Source of the DNA: Erythroxylum novogranatense
Lineage: Eukaryota; Streptophyta; Magnoliopsida; Malpighiales; Erythroxylaceae
Direction: 5' to 3'
Assembly: GCA_029891385.1 (NCBI GenBank)
Contig: CM057233.1
Location: 28,619,540 to 28,683,539, forward strand
Length of the DNA stretch: 64,000 nucleotides
Part shown: in pieces, positions 33,822 through 45,740 of the stretch
Layout: each line of letters starts with the position of its first letter
How positions within the stretch are numbered: position 1 is the first letter of the stretch
Notes under the pieces: generated by a model
The model's input: only the letters and a program-made list of their open reading frames with translations
Database searches by the model: none
What the model was told of the DNA's origin: nothing
Position numbers and translations under genes: made by a program

Positions 33822-36800
33822 TGTTGGACCCCGAACCTTGAGTGACAATTTGATTTAGTAATATGAATGGTCAAGTGGATGAGTTGATTGAAATGAAGTT
33901 ATATAACAAGAATTAGAAAGAAAAAGTGTGAAAATTTGAAGGATTTAGAAAGTTTGACTTTTGGAGAGAGAATGTTTGACTTTGAGAGTTGACTTTTGTT
34001 TGAGGCAAAATTTGATAAAATGGTCTTCTGGAAACTTGTAGGTTATGTTAAGAGATTTTTGTGGACATAAAGTTTGTAATTTTTCGATATCGGGAGTGAA
34101 AGTTATAATCAGTCAAAGTTTATGTTTGATCGGGTTTGACTTTTATTATGGTTGAAACTTTGACTGAGAAATTAACCTAGTTAGAGGTTAATTGAGCTTT
34201 GATGTTCTTCATGAAAATTGAAGGATTTGTTTTGATCTTTATTTCGATATAAAGTATGCAATTTTTCGATCTTGGAAAATTAAGTTATGATTTTTGCAAG
34301 CGTGTATAGAGAATAGTATCTTTGACCGGAAAATGGACTCCCGTAGGAGTTGAATTGAGTTTTATGTCCTTCGTGAAAGATGTAGAGCTTTCTTTAAGCT
34401 TTCTATAGAGACTAAGTTTGTCAAAATCGGAGTTCGGGATTAAAAGTTATAAATTTTGGAAGTTTAGAGGAAAAAAAAAAAAGTTTTAGCGCCCTCGCTT
34501 GGCGACGGCTCGCGCCTAGCGAGGCGGGCCAGATATCGCCTCGCTAGGCGACGTCTCGCCCTAGCGAGGCGGGCTTCGCCCTCGCCAGGCGACGCCTCGC
34601 CTAGCGAGCGGGCGCCTCGCCCTCATGACGGCGCCTCGCCCTCATGAGTTAGGCGTCTCCGCAGCAGATTTCTTCTTAAATTTTGATTTCTTTGTTTTAA
34701 TCCGACCTTTGCTCACTATTTTGCCTATATCTTTTCCGTCCGACATCCGATTGAGTTGATTCTTTTTGCGTTGGATTCCTAAGACATTGAATTTCATTTT
34801 ATAAGAAATTTGTGAACTTTGAGATTAAATTAATAGTGATTAATTTAATCAAAGTGAGTCGGGAAATTTTCCGAGCATGATTCAGTGTTTTGTGAAATTC
34901 GGGATCTGTAGAGATCCGATTGAAGCGATTCTTGAGGCGAAATAAAGATAACACAAGGGGCTACAAATCATATGAAGACATGAAATGTCAATTTTGCCCT
35001 TAGGACTTTTAATTTTTGAATTTAAGTTCGGATTAGGGTTTAATTTTTGGATTGGGAACACCTGTGAGTAATTTGAGCATAACTTTTGATCTGGGAATCG
35101 AAATGAGACGATTCTTGTTTTGAATTAAACTAGAGACATAAGGCTACAATTATGAGGAAGACATCGAGTTTCAATTCTGGAATTAAAAATGTGAAATTTT
35201 GGACGGAAATAATCGTACATGGAAAATGTGTTAGAATATGGATATTTCTGCACTGTTTCGCGCATAACTTTTGATGTAGTGCTCGGAATTGAGCGCGGTC
35301 AGTGGCGTTGGATTCGTATGAGTGAGAGGAACATTTCTCGAGAAGGAAGTTTGGACAAATTCCTTCAATTTAATAGTGCGAATCAGAACCGCAAGTAAGC
35401 GTAACTTTAAGTTTTGAATGGAGGGCAATTTGGTCATTTGACCATTATTTAATGAAACACTTGATGAGTTGTCGTTTTTGGCTATTAAAAGCCACGAAAG
35501 TGGCTGGAAATTTCCAGAGAAAAGGAGAAGAGAAATAAGAAGAAAGAAGAAGAATGGAGAAGAGTTCGTATGGAGAAAGAAGAGGAGAAGTTTAGTTTTA
35601 ATTTTCTACTCAATTCTTCAAGCTTTTGGGATTTTTCCAAGAAGGAAAAGAGTGGAGAATGAAGAGAGCTTCTTCATGAGCCAAGAAAATTCGAATTTGG
35701 AGGATAAATGAGGTAAGAGAAGATTTTCAATTTGAAGTTTTTGTTGAATTTTTAATTGAGAAGTATGGAAAAGGACTTGTGAGATTATTATGAAAAGTTT
35801 GAAAAATATGAAAAAAAAATGGGTTTGAGGAAATTGTTTGAAAAATTATAAAGTTTGAAAAAAATTCGCCCTTTTTGGCAAAAAGAGTATTAAAAATGAT
35901 TTCGGCTTATTTATCAGTTTATAAATGTGTTATCCACGAGCTTTCGAGCTCACCCCCCCTTTCATCCCCATCTCCAGGTTTCGAGCAGGAGATTGGATGA
36001 AAGAATGTGAAGACATCAGTTCCGACGGTTTTGTGCTTTTGTAATTTGCATGAGTTAGTTTTGAGTAATCTGAAATTTGAGTATGGAAATGTTTATGGTT
36101 TAAGATAGATTTGAAAGAAAGTGTATTTGTGTATAAAGTTGAGTATCGGGGATGATTGAGAAATTTGTATATGAAATCATGAATAGCTTGGGCATATATA
36201 TTTGTGTTTGATTCTGGGAATAAGTTTGAATTATGAAAATAGTAGATTGAATGACAAGTATGAGATTGTTTTAGAATTAGGTTTGTGTCTCATCTGCGAT
36301 ATCCGGACGGAGGGTCCGGTGGATTCTGATATTTGTGTATGATTGTTTGAGTTTTAGAAGTGTATTTTGAACCCTTGCAGGTTTGGGTTAGGAAAAAAGC
36401 GGCCGTTATCTTTTGAAATTTCGATAAAATTGGGATAAAAAATAGAATTTGAGATTGGTATGGATTTATCTCGATTATATACATTGTATGGTTTTAAGAT
36501 GATTGGTATATGTTTGAGTAACGAGAAAAGAAATGAGAATAAGAAAAGAAAAAAAATTCATAACGGATTTTGGAGCGTCTTAGGAATTCCCAACGCGATT
36601 CATTTCTGTTCTTTGCTTAGTCGCGGATGTCGGAAAGTGTTTGATTTACATTAATTTGTTTGCTTACTTTGTTTTCTATCCGTATTCGATTTGCATTCGA
36701 TTCGATCCGCTTTCGCTTATTCGTTCGCTTTGTGATTAGTATTGATTACTTAACCGCTATATTCGATTGAATCATTCGTTTGATTCGATTAGCATTTGCT

Positions 36801-37025
36801 TCGCTTTTTTGCTTCCGCTTATTACTTTGGATTTGTTCGCTTCGCATTTTGTTGTCGATCCGAAATATCCGCTTCCCTTCGTTTCCGTTTGCTTCGGTTT
36901 CCGTTCTGCTTATGTATAAGTAGTTGGGTTCCGGTAACGGGATCTAACATTTATGGTATCAGAGCATAGAGTGAAAGTGTTAAGTTTATTCGGTTGGGAT
37001 CCGGTTCCCGGATCGGGTTCCAACA
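33822..37025 (+). mobile_element. 3.2-kb LTR element inserted in the viral copy
   Basis: The ends are TGTTGGACCCCG (33822) and GGGTTCCAACA (37025), with a perfect duplication tagtg at 33817-33821 and 37026-37030. Inside, near the right end, an LTR-like end (gggatctaaca, 36949) is followed four bases later by a Met-tRNA primer site, TGGTATCAGAGC (36954-36965). Only 60 bp then remain before the terminal CA. It therefore looks like a 3.13-kb 5' LTR plus PBS joined to a short LTR-end-like stub, not a plain solo LTR. A GAGCTCACCCCCC segment (35947) recalls the LTR at 14308. The 80-codon frame at 35469-35711 and others show no domain. Confidence 0.8.
34488..34665. repeat. CG-dense block of repeated palindromic words in the LTR
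   Basis: The words cgcctcgctaggcgac, cctagcgaggcggg and cgcctcgccctcatgag recur in direct and inverted order over about 170 bp, in a background that is otherwise strongly AT-rich. The inverted words can pair over many bases. No coding frame accounts for it. Similar but shorter CG-rich words occur in other LTRs of the window. Confidence 0.75.
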
Positions 37026-37379
37026 TAGTGCCCAAAGATACCATAATGTGTTTTCAGGAAGATGATCTTGAATAGATGTCACATTTAGGTATGGTGCTTT
37101 GATGTTGAACATATATGGAGTGCCATGAGAATTATGTTCAATCAGAAAGAGATGCAAGTAATAGAATAAACTACTATGTGCAGTAAAGGCAATTTCAAAA
37201 ACACTACGAGGAGGCCTAACAAAAGGTGGAAAAGCTTTCTTTGTGAGAGCAAAAATGTTGCTAGCCATGTTACCTGTATAAGAAGGCTCAAAAGAAATGC
37301 AAATATTTTTGTGATTTTTCTGAAGTGAAGAAGGATACTTATAGACAGGAAAAGTATCTGAAGGTCAATATGGATGTTG

Positions 37380-40125
37380 TCAAAGTTGTGTGGCCAATGT
37401 TGCAGTTTTCTCAGTGGGATGTTTGACAACTGTCAATGTCTGAATATTGGATAACCTGATAGGTATGAGATGTTGACAAATGTTCTTGGGATAGTGAACA
37501 GCTCTTGTTTTTTCTATATCCCAGAGAGGTGGATTCTTACGTAAAAGCTTAGATAAGCTAGACATATAGGCTGCCACATGTGGAATAAAATCTCGAATGT
37601 AATTAACAATTTCAAGAAATTGTTGTATCTGTTTTATCGTGAGATTTTGATATGGAAATTGCAACAACTCTTTTGCAATATGTGGGCCTGGCTGGTGAAT
37701 CCATCTTTGAAGTGCATTCCAAGAATTCTATTTCCTTTGTACCAATTACACTCTTCGATGCTGAGAGCATAATACCATAATGCTTTGTAAGGTCCAAAAA
37801 CCTTTGGAGTAGGGCCTGATGTTCCTCATGGGTTTTTGAGAACAGTAAGATGTCATCAATGTAGATCAATGCACTGTTGAGAATAGGCTCATAGATCTTC
37901 GTAATGGACTTCTGAAATAATGATGGTGCTACCTTTAATCCAAAAGGCATCACAGTCCATTGGTACTGTGCAGTAGGAATGCAGAATGCAGTTTTATACC
38001 GTTCTGTGGGTTGAATACCTAGTTGCCAAAATCCTGCTTTCAGGTCAAACTTTGAGAATATGCAAGCTTCCTTAAGGAATAGTACCTATGTACTAATTTT
38101 AGGCAAAGGAAACTTATCATCTTGCAAGAATGCATTTAGAGGCTTGTAGTCTATCACTAGACGCTTTTTTCTACGTTTCTGTTCTGAACGCTTATTGACA
38201 TAGAACGCTTGGCAAGCCCAATCCGACTTTGTGGGCTCTATTAAGCCTTGCTGCAATAGTATAGCACACTCATCTTGTGCGAGCTTTAGATCATCAGGGT
38301 TCATCCCTGGATGTGTGGCTTTAGTTGGATTGATATCCTCGTTCTTCTTGAATGGCAGACTTATAAAAAAGTCCGGGTTCTTCCAGAGAGGATTATCATG
38401 AGTAAACTGTGCATGAGACTCTAGACAGTAGCTCAACAGTTTATCTCGTAGTCTAGTGTAACATATAAGAACCTGTGTCAGTTCAAACACGTTTTTTATG
38501 TCAGTGTATGGACTCATAAGGTTTCGATTCTTGAGTCCTGTGGGTAATATTTGTAGATGTTTGGCTTGACAGTAAACATCCATTCCTATTAAAACATCTA
38601 GGCTTGGTAGGTTGCTTCCAAGAACTTTGGTCCAAACTGTGCACTGAGGAAAGAAGCGGATGCCAATTCTGCTTCTTGTACGTAACCCAATTTTAAAAGT
38701 GTTCCCATCAGCTGCAATAAAATATTCATCATGTGATTTCCATGCTTCTGCTGGTAGGATGTTGGGCTTTATGATCGTACAACTAGAACATGTATCCATA
38801 AATCCAATAGCCTTAATGGGCCGATCATATTTATCCTGTTGGAATATCTGGATCTGGACATATGGTCGTTTCACATCTAGTATACGATCTAACTTCATAC
38901 AACTTTGCTGCATCATCAAGAGAGAATCATCATCTGATGAGGTAGATGCGCTCTGTGATTCATCTTCTGATGTAGACACAATAACAACAAATTGTGTTTC
39001 ACTGTCCTCACTCGATTTTTCTTCGAGTACCTCCTCAATGTTGTTATGAGGATGGATAGGCAACATATTTTCAATCTTTTCCAAGAACTTGGCATCTTTC
39101 TTGGTTGCCTTAGGACATTTGTTAGCTAAATGCTCAGTGCTTCCACAGACAAAACATCTAAGTCTCCCTTTCTGTCTATGGGATGACTTCTTTAAGAACC
39201 GCATACGTTTGTACTTATTCATCTGGTTCTTCTGTTTAGAGTTCTGCTTCCAAGGCCTATTGCCTTCCTTTCTGTGGAACTTCTTCCTATGTCTCCTTTC
39301 ATAATAGACTTGAGATTGATGAGCTTTCTTGCTTCTATGACACTTACAAGTCTTTTCATCTTTGCATTTGATCCGGAGATAAGGTTTCTTGCACGCTTGT
39401 TTCAAAACTGGACCTCCTTTGAGGATATTCTTGAACAAAGTATGCTGATTACATAATTTGTCAAGAGAAGCTATAGCAAGCTGATAGATCTCACCAAGAG
39501 AAATTGTAGACATATCTCTTTGTAGAAAAGCTATGGTCCTTTATAGTTCTGGTTGTATTTCATCTAGAAGGGATGAGATAAATGTATAACGCAAGTTAAT
39601 GTCATTCCATCCATTCAGAAGATAATACCTTTCCGTCATTCTTTTGTAATGCTTTTGAAGATCACGCTTATCAAGAGAACAACATTTCATCTTGAAATAT
39701 TCCTGACGGATCTGTTTATCAATCAATTGGAAGTCACCTATAAATTCTTTATGAATAACTCCAAGTAGTGCTCCAGTTGTAGTAACTTGGATATACTGAA
39801 GAAGTTGATACTCACTAACACTTTGCCACCATTCTCGCAAAGTACCAGTAAACCTGGATGTGAATTCAGACAAAATATCCTGGAGAGGATGATTTGGTCT
39901 GGTCATTTGTAGGTCCATCCATGCACCGAACTCATGAAGTCTATCTCGCCATTTCTTTGGAGGTAGATCATCAAAAGTAAACCAAGGTCCTAAAGTAGGC
40001 TTGGTTGTGTGCAGATGTGTTGAGTTAGCCGCATCAGCCGTTGATTCCTGAGGTGCGAGTTCAGTGCGAAAGGTTCGATGTCGATGGATTGACTTCACTG
40101 ATTTCTGGTTCAACTTCAGTATATT
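37380..40125 (-). pseudogene. Viral capsid region, CCHC finger, protease and RT, broken
   Basis: A capsid-like segment (40113-39541) ends at TAA 39541-39543 and the same frame continues. Next come a Lys/Arg-rich stretch, a CCHC knuckle (CFVCGSTEHLANKC, about 39156-39115), an acidic spacer, and a retropepsin-like segment with D-T-C at 38796-38788, where the family has D-T-G. The reverse transcriptase starts near 38250 (KKRLVIDYKPLNAF) and is cut by TAG at 38086-38088. It continues with MPFGL and the catalytic YIDD (37863-37852), then shifts frame near 37735-37670 and ends at 37380. Most of RNase H is missing. The stops and shifts rule out a functional polyprotein. Confidence 0.8.
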
Positions 40126-40255
40126 GAGGCATAGTCATCAGAACACTGGATAGTTCAGAAAGATCAGCAAGGTTTGCTGATGAATCAGATGAAGGAGAAA
40201 CATCTGGTTCATATGATGACTCTGAAGATGGTTGTTCTTCTGAAGCGATGAGATT

Positions 40256-42769
40256 TTACTCATCTGAATAACTAGATGGTGTTGCAGACAATTCAGATAT
40301 GTTGCTTTCCAAATTAGTTCTCTCTACATTAGAATTGGAAGATTCTGCAAGAGTTGAAGAACTAGATAGTTCTTTGAGAGGCTTCAGTACCTCTGTAGTC
40401 AGAGTAGCTATATACTCTGGATGCTTAGCTTTATCCTTCCCAAGAGAAGTAGTGGAAGGTTGAACTGGTGTTGGTAGTGGAGATTCAGGAGGAGTTTGTA
40501 TCCTTATAGGTTTTCTCCACGATTCTTCAGTTGGTCCGAAAGATGGATATGAAGTAGATTCTTCATGAACCTTTGAAGAATGATTAGAAGAATGATCAGA
40601 CACTCTATGCTTATGAGTACGATCAGATGTAGGCTTTGACTTTGATCGTCGAGGTTTGTCTTGAGTTGTCTGAGGATGAACATACTGTCTAATCAAAGGG
40701 TAATTGAATTTAAAAACCTTTGAGTAGTCATCTTCTTCTGGATACCGTTGATACGCAGGTGTTGGATATAATGGCTGTAGAGTAGAGAACTCTGAAGACA
40801 TTGAGCCATATATCTGCTGAGATTGTGAAGCATGCATATCTGCTTCCATTTGTTGTATAGCCCTTTGTATCTCTTGTATCTTTCTTACTTTCAAGTCAAA
40901 ATCTGGTCCAATATGACGGGCTGCGATGTATTGCTTAAGTTCAGCATCCAAGTGTTGGATCTGGGCTTTGTAAGATCGATACATCTTCTGGATCTGTTCC
41001 GCAATAGTATTGACTTGTTTATGCGTAGTAGTGTTTTGTTGCCTGATTCCATCCAGCTTGGAATCTATTCTTCTCAGAACTTTGTTTTGTGCTACTGCAT
41101 TTGAAGTTTGCCAGTTAAGGACTTCATCACTAGGATTTGAGATAAGATTACCTTGTGATGTAATTCTTGACGCTCTGATGTAAGGGTTGAAGATAACCTG
41201 TTGTGAATCATCAGTACTCCTTGAAAGTTGAGGAAAGTTATCCTCATCTAGTAAAACCATCATGCAAGGTTGAGGAGTAGGAGTTTGAACAGGAATTGCA
41301 GGCTTAACTGTTTGCAACATAGATCTGCATGATCCACCAGTAGATCTGCAAGGATATAACTTCTGATAAGTAGAAGACCTGAGCATCTTCTTAGTAGAAG
41401 ACTTTAGTCTGGATGGTACAGTAAGTAGACCATTATGATCGTCTGGATTTGGATCTGAATCCTCACCAAGAGGAGGATAGGTTTGAGAAGGCAAGCACCT
41501 AGATCTGTGCTTAGATTTCTTCTTCCTTTTCCTGTGATATCTAAGATCATAGTCGTTCGAGTCTGACTCTGGGTTGAGACAAATCTCACAGTTTGATTCG
41601 CACATGGATGGGTCGACATCCCATACAAAATGTCCACGATGATGACTTACATAGACTATATCTCCGTTGGATTTAAAATAATGAATTGGAGGACCATTTA
41701 CACCTTCCGTATGTGAGAATATGGGCTGGATCTTAAGGCGTTGAGCCCTAACTGATAGATCTGGTCGATCTTGAGGTTCAATGGGCTGGAGCATCAGGAT
41801 AGAACCTGATGTCGATGGACCAGGCGTGTCGTTGCAAGGTCTGGAATAGATGGACTTCACTGAGCCATCTGTCAGTGTCCTCATAATCAGAGGAGTTTTT
41901 GTATGAAAAGAATGTCTATGAGGTGCGTGGAATACCTTATGGTAGTTGGTAATCCATTCTGTAGGCATAATCTTTTCAAGCTTCTGTGCTGGTAACTGCT
42001 TTGGTATCTGAAGGATTGTTGTCTGATTATTTAGAGTATCAGCAACCATGTATAGTGCATCCGAAGTAGAGTTGGGAAAGTTGATGTCCAACGCATGATT
42101 CTGAAGGCGATAGATCATCTGGCGATAAAGAGTAGCCATGATGGCTGTCGGATCTTGATATGCTCTAGTGATCTGGATCTGAACTTGTAGACGTTTAGAT
42201 AGAGTAGGATCATCCAACCTGATGTTGAAATCAGGTGCTATGGTCAGTATCACACTCCCTTTATCAAGAGTTGTCAGCAGGGTACCAATCAAAGCATTTT
42301 GGTACGTTGTGTAGGCAGTGTCCAAGAGAGAGATCCTGGCTGTCGCAGGTATTCCCTTTCTTCCATGTAAGGTAAGAACAAGGCGTATAGCTCCAATATG
42401 AAGATGTGTATGGTTTTGGTCTTTCCAAAGAGAGATCAGCTCCTTTGGTATCTCAAGCTTTACGTATTGTTCTACTGTTGTAGATCTGAGACCACACTAT
42501 TCTAATTTGGAACTCTGGATGATTTCCTTTATACGAGGCTGACTAATAGAAAGCACACTCCTAATACTTCTCGTCCATGAACGGTCACGAGAATATATGT
42601 TGTAAGGACTAAGCAAAGGCAAAGAAGACTCACAAACACGGTTTTCTACAGGCACATGAGTAATTTCTACAAGATTTTCTATTTTTTGTGATAAAACACG
42701 CTTTACACTTCTAGGTAATGAAGCTAAAGACAAGCTAGAAGATAAACGAACTAGATCTGAAGAACCCAT
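40256..42769 (-). pseudogene. Viral ORF1 N-terminal part with 30K-type movement protein
   Basis: I place the start at ATG 42769-42767 (MGSSDLVRL). An in-frame TAG at 42497-42499 interrupts it early; the same frame then stays open to 40256. After the stop lies a 30K-superfamily movement-protein core (IPKELISLW, HIGAIRLVLTLHGRKG, ARISLLD, then FNIRLDDP). A long Ser/Pro-rich, basic and partly coiled-coil linker follows (a Q/I/E-rich stretch around 41000-40860). The frame shifts between 40256 and about 40125 into the capsid region. Movement proteins of this family open plasmodesmata for spread between cells; this copy is broken. Confidence 0.75.
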
Positions 42770-42958
42770 TACTCTTATGCAACTCTCTTCTTTTACTTCC
42801 CCCCTGGTGGAAAAGATGCGAAGGTATGTTTCCCTAGGAATCCACTTAAAGAAGTGAAAACCTGAACATGACGCAAAATACGTCAAGGGTACGCGGTATG
42901 AAAACCTGACCACAAACATAACTCAGTATGGGAAATGTTCTCGAACTTGGTTTTGTTC

Positions 42959-42972
42959 TGGCTCTGATACCA
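42959..42972 (-). promoter_or_regulatory. Met-tRNA primer site of the endogenous pararetrovirus
   Basis: TGGTATCAGAGCCA on the - strand lies about 190 bases before the putative ORF1 start and in the same orientation. Caulimovirids prime minus-strand DNA from initiator Met-tRNA at such a site and number their circular genomes from it. The insert ends close to this point, so the integrated form appears to be linearised near the primer site. Confidence 0.7.
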
Positions 42973-42983
42973 CAAGTGTTAAA

Positions 42984-43142
42984 AAAAGTCAATGTATCTA
43001 GTGCACAAAGCTCTCTGCTTTGCAGAAGTCTGGGGATAGTCATAACTTACGCAACCTTTTTTTTGTATTTTTATAAAGAGACTATTTTCATGACCTAAAT
43101 TTGTGACTTTATGGTCATAAAAAGGCAACTTTACCAGTTGCT
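42984..43142 (-). mobile_element. Au-like tRNA-derived SINE
   Basis: On the - strand the element runs from gcaactggtaaagttgcc (the usual Au head) through a degenerate B-box region (aagtcacaaatttaggtc) and ggttgcgtaagttatgac. It ends with gcaaagcagagagctttgtgcac and a short T run. This order of words matches the Au SINE family of flowering plants; it is diverged by roughly a quarter to a third. It sits directly against the viral primer-site end. Confidence 0.6.
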
Positions 43143-43251
43143 TTAAATATAGTATGATCATAATAAAAGTATCTGTAGATTAAAACTCCATCTCTTTGTA
43201 ATTACTTTTTGGGTAAATACTTTTTTCCTCGTTTTTTTTAATCTAACAAAT

Positions 43252-45740
43252 TGGTATCAGAGTCATAATTTTAGAAATAATACTGAATAGTGGCATGATT
43301 CCTTTCCAAGTTCCACAGCTTATAAAAGACAAGATTGATAGTGCATTCTTTTGAAGGCATTACTTAGTGCACATGATGCATGAGACATTATAGAAAATAA
43401 TTATAAGGTTTTTTAAAATACAACTATTTTCATACGAGCTTAAGAGGATCTACTATAAAGTACTAAGAAAGGATGAAAAGGTTGGGTCTTTTACTTACCA
43501 AATGTTGTATAAGGCCACCTTTGAGAAGATTCCTAATGCTACTATGGGGAAGCAATTATAAGGCATCCTTTAAGTAAGCTGTAAAGGAAATGGGAAGGAA
43601 AAGAAAGTTCACCTTCAGAATCTATGAGGTGATTTTGAAGCTATTCATATAAAATAATCTAAAAAGATGTCCAATTATTTTACAAGATTCATAGTTATTA
43701 TGAACCAAATGAGAAAGCTTGATGAAGAAATGAGTGATTTAAGGATGGTTGATTAAAAAAATCCCAAGAATAGTTCATGAGATTTTTTGATAATATGGTC
43801 CATACATTTGAAAAATCAAAGGACTTCAAAGATATGACGATTGAAGAACTAAGCGATTAGTAGTAATAAAGAGGCCATCAAGCATGTTTTACAATCAAGG
43901 CTCACTTTGAAAGACAAAACATAAACAAAGAAATATAAGTTACAAAGGTCAAAGTCATAGGCATGACCAAGGTCATGGAAGAGCTGCTCATTTTTCATCT
44001 CAAAGCAGAGATGAGGCTTATCAATCTACCCAAATAAGGGGATGTGGTAAAGGAGGATCAAGGCTACATAAAAGAAGGATATGACAAATCTTAAGTGGAA
44101 TGCTATACTTATCATGAATTTGGGTATTATTCTTATAAATGCAAAAGTGATATTGACGATGATATAAAAGCTAATCTTTTTTTCCAAAAGAAAATTAGAA
44201 AATAATAATAAGGTGGAGTCCAATTTTTTGATAGATTGTAAAGACTTGCAGCAAGAGGAGAAGATTTTATGGTACCTTAATACTAGAGCTAGTAATTATA
44301 TATGTGGTGATAAACACTTGTTCGTAAAACTTGATCATAAAGTTGGTGACAATATTACTTTCATAAATTCATCGAAAATTATTTTAACATGAAAAGGTAA
44401 AATCTTGATACGTTTAAAGAATGAAACTTACTAGTTTATTTCAAATGTTTATTATACTTCAAATATAAAGAGTAACATTTTGAGTATAGATCAACTATAA
44501 GAGAAATCTTATACTTTCTTAACAAGTGGTTGTAATTTGTTCTTAAAAACGATGCAAGAAATCTTATTGCCAAAGTATCTATGGTAAAGAATTGCCTATT
44601 TTTTCCATTTAAATAAATGCTTGACATCGTGATATAAAGATCAAACATGGTTGTAAAATTTTAGATCTAGGCATGTGAATTTTGTTGGACTCAAATTGAA
44701 GGAAAATAATAAGATGGTAAATTAATTGTTTAAAAATAATTAACCTACTCATCCATCTAAAGGACGTTTTCTTGGGAAGAAAACTTGAAAGAGCTATAAA
44801 AAGAAGTCTTAGTTAAGAGCTTTAAGGCCTATATAGTTTATTCATACTAACTTGTACAATCCTATTACTCAATATTCTTTTAAAAAGCATAAGTAATTTA
44901 TTTTTCATTGATGATTTAAGTAAAAATCATGAGTTTAATTTTTTAAAAAATCAGAATCTTTGAATTGTTATCAACATTTTAAAGCTCCTGTAGAAAAAGA
45001 AAGCGGTTTTAAAAGCTAAGCCATGAGATTAGATAAGAGAGGAAAATTCACTTCCAAGGAGTTTCAAGAGTTTTGTTATGCATACGAGATTTTTTAATTT
45101 CTAACCTCTCTAATATCACCACATTATCATAACGTAAATGAGAGAAAGATTCAAATGATTCTCTATATAACAAGGAGCATGATAATAACTCAAAAGATGC
45201 CAAAATAATTTTAAGCTCAAGATGTTAATTGTGTTGCATACTTGGGGTTATTTCAAAGTATTATATATGCCCATATTCTTGATGAGAAGGGCCAAAAGCT
45301 TGATCAAAAAAGTTAAAATAAATGTATGTTTGTTGGTTATGATTCTAGAACTAAGGGTTATAAGCTTTATAATCAAAGTGATAAAAAAGTGTTCACTAGT
45401 AAAGATGTCGACTTTGATGAGGAAGTCATATAGCATTGATGAGTTTAAGGAGAAAACCATAAATTTGTTCCTTTCTTAGAGAAATAATGCAACATTGAAG
45501 TAAGATGAGAAGTCAACAGAAAGGCCTTAATGTACTACTAAAGTTGATGATCTTTATAAAAAAATCAAGAGAATAAATGATCTTACAATGATTTGTCTTT
45601 TCACAAATGCTAAGTTGATTAAACTATTGAAGCTGTTGAGAACGAAAAATGAAGATAACCTATTAATGAATAATTAAAATAAATTGAAAAGAATAATAAT
45701 TAAGACTTAACATCCATTTCTAATAGGCATGTTGTAATTT
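43252..45740 (+). pseudogene. Ty1/copia retrotransposon relic (gag, protease, integrase, start of RT)
   Basis: A Met-tRNA site, tggtatcagag (43252-43262), follows an LTR-like taaca end. Islands then follow in copia order: a gag segment (LDEEMSDLRMV, MTIEELSD near 43840), a damaged zinc knuckle (about 44095-44145), a protease (WYLNTRASNYICGD, 44270-44310, with N in place of the catalytic D), an integrase (KESGFKS, FTSKEFQEF at about 44985-45080; SRTKGYKLYN near 45340), and an RT beginning (IEAVENEK, IEKNNN near 45620-45690). Many stops and shifts break every domain. Most of RT, the RNase H and the 3' LTR are absent. Confidence 0.7.

Larger units (their letters stand above)
33103..37330 (-). 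pseudogene. Distal viral ORF of unknown function, split by an LTR insertion
   Basis: The upstream part (about 37330-37026) and downstream part (33821-33103) lie on either side of the LTR element. Both are in the same frame once the element and one tagtg copy are ignored, so the insertion alone broke it. The upstream part carries the words FPPFVRPPRSVFEIAF and FNIKAPYLN; the tail is acidic and Ser/Pro-rich (SPEYSDSGNDEE) and ends SPSNL. It follows the polymerase region, as in florendovirus-like genomes. No enzymatic motif is visible and the function is unknown. Confidence 0.6.
32560..42975 (-). mobile_element. Endogenous pararetrovirus (Caulimoviridae), near full length, inactivated
   Basis: On the - strand the order is Met-tRNA primer site, movement protein, capsid region with CCHC finger, protease, reverse transcriptase, a distal ORF, then a promoter-like region. 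Without the LTR inserted at 33822-37025 it spans about 7.2 kb, close to caulimovirid genome size. A single long ORF with a separate distal ORF resembles the florendoviruses known from many angiosperm genomes, but I cannot place the genus. It has three in-frame stops, at least two frameshifts, and has lost most of RNase H, so it cannot encode the full set of proteins. Both outer junctions are approximate. Confidence 0.85.

Noticed and set aside
38660..41104. + strand frames of 129, 71 and 90 codons across the viral copy
   Set aside because: They are antisense shadows of the - strand capsid, protease and movement-protein frames.
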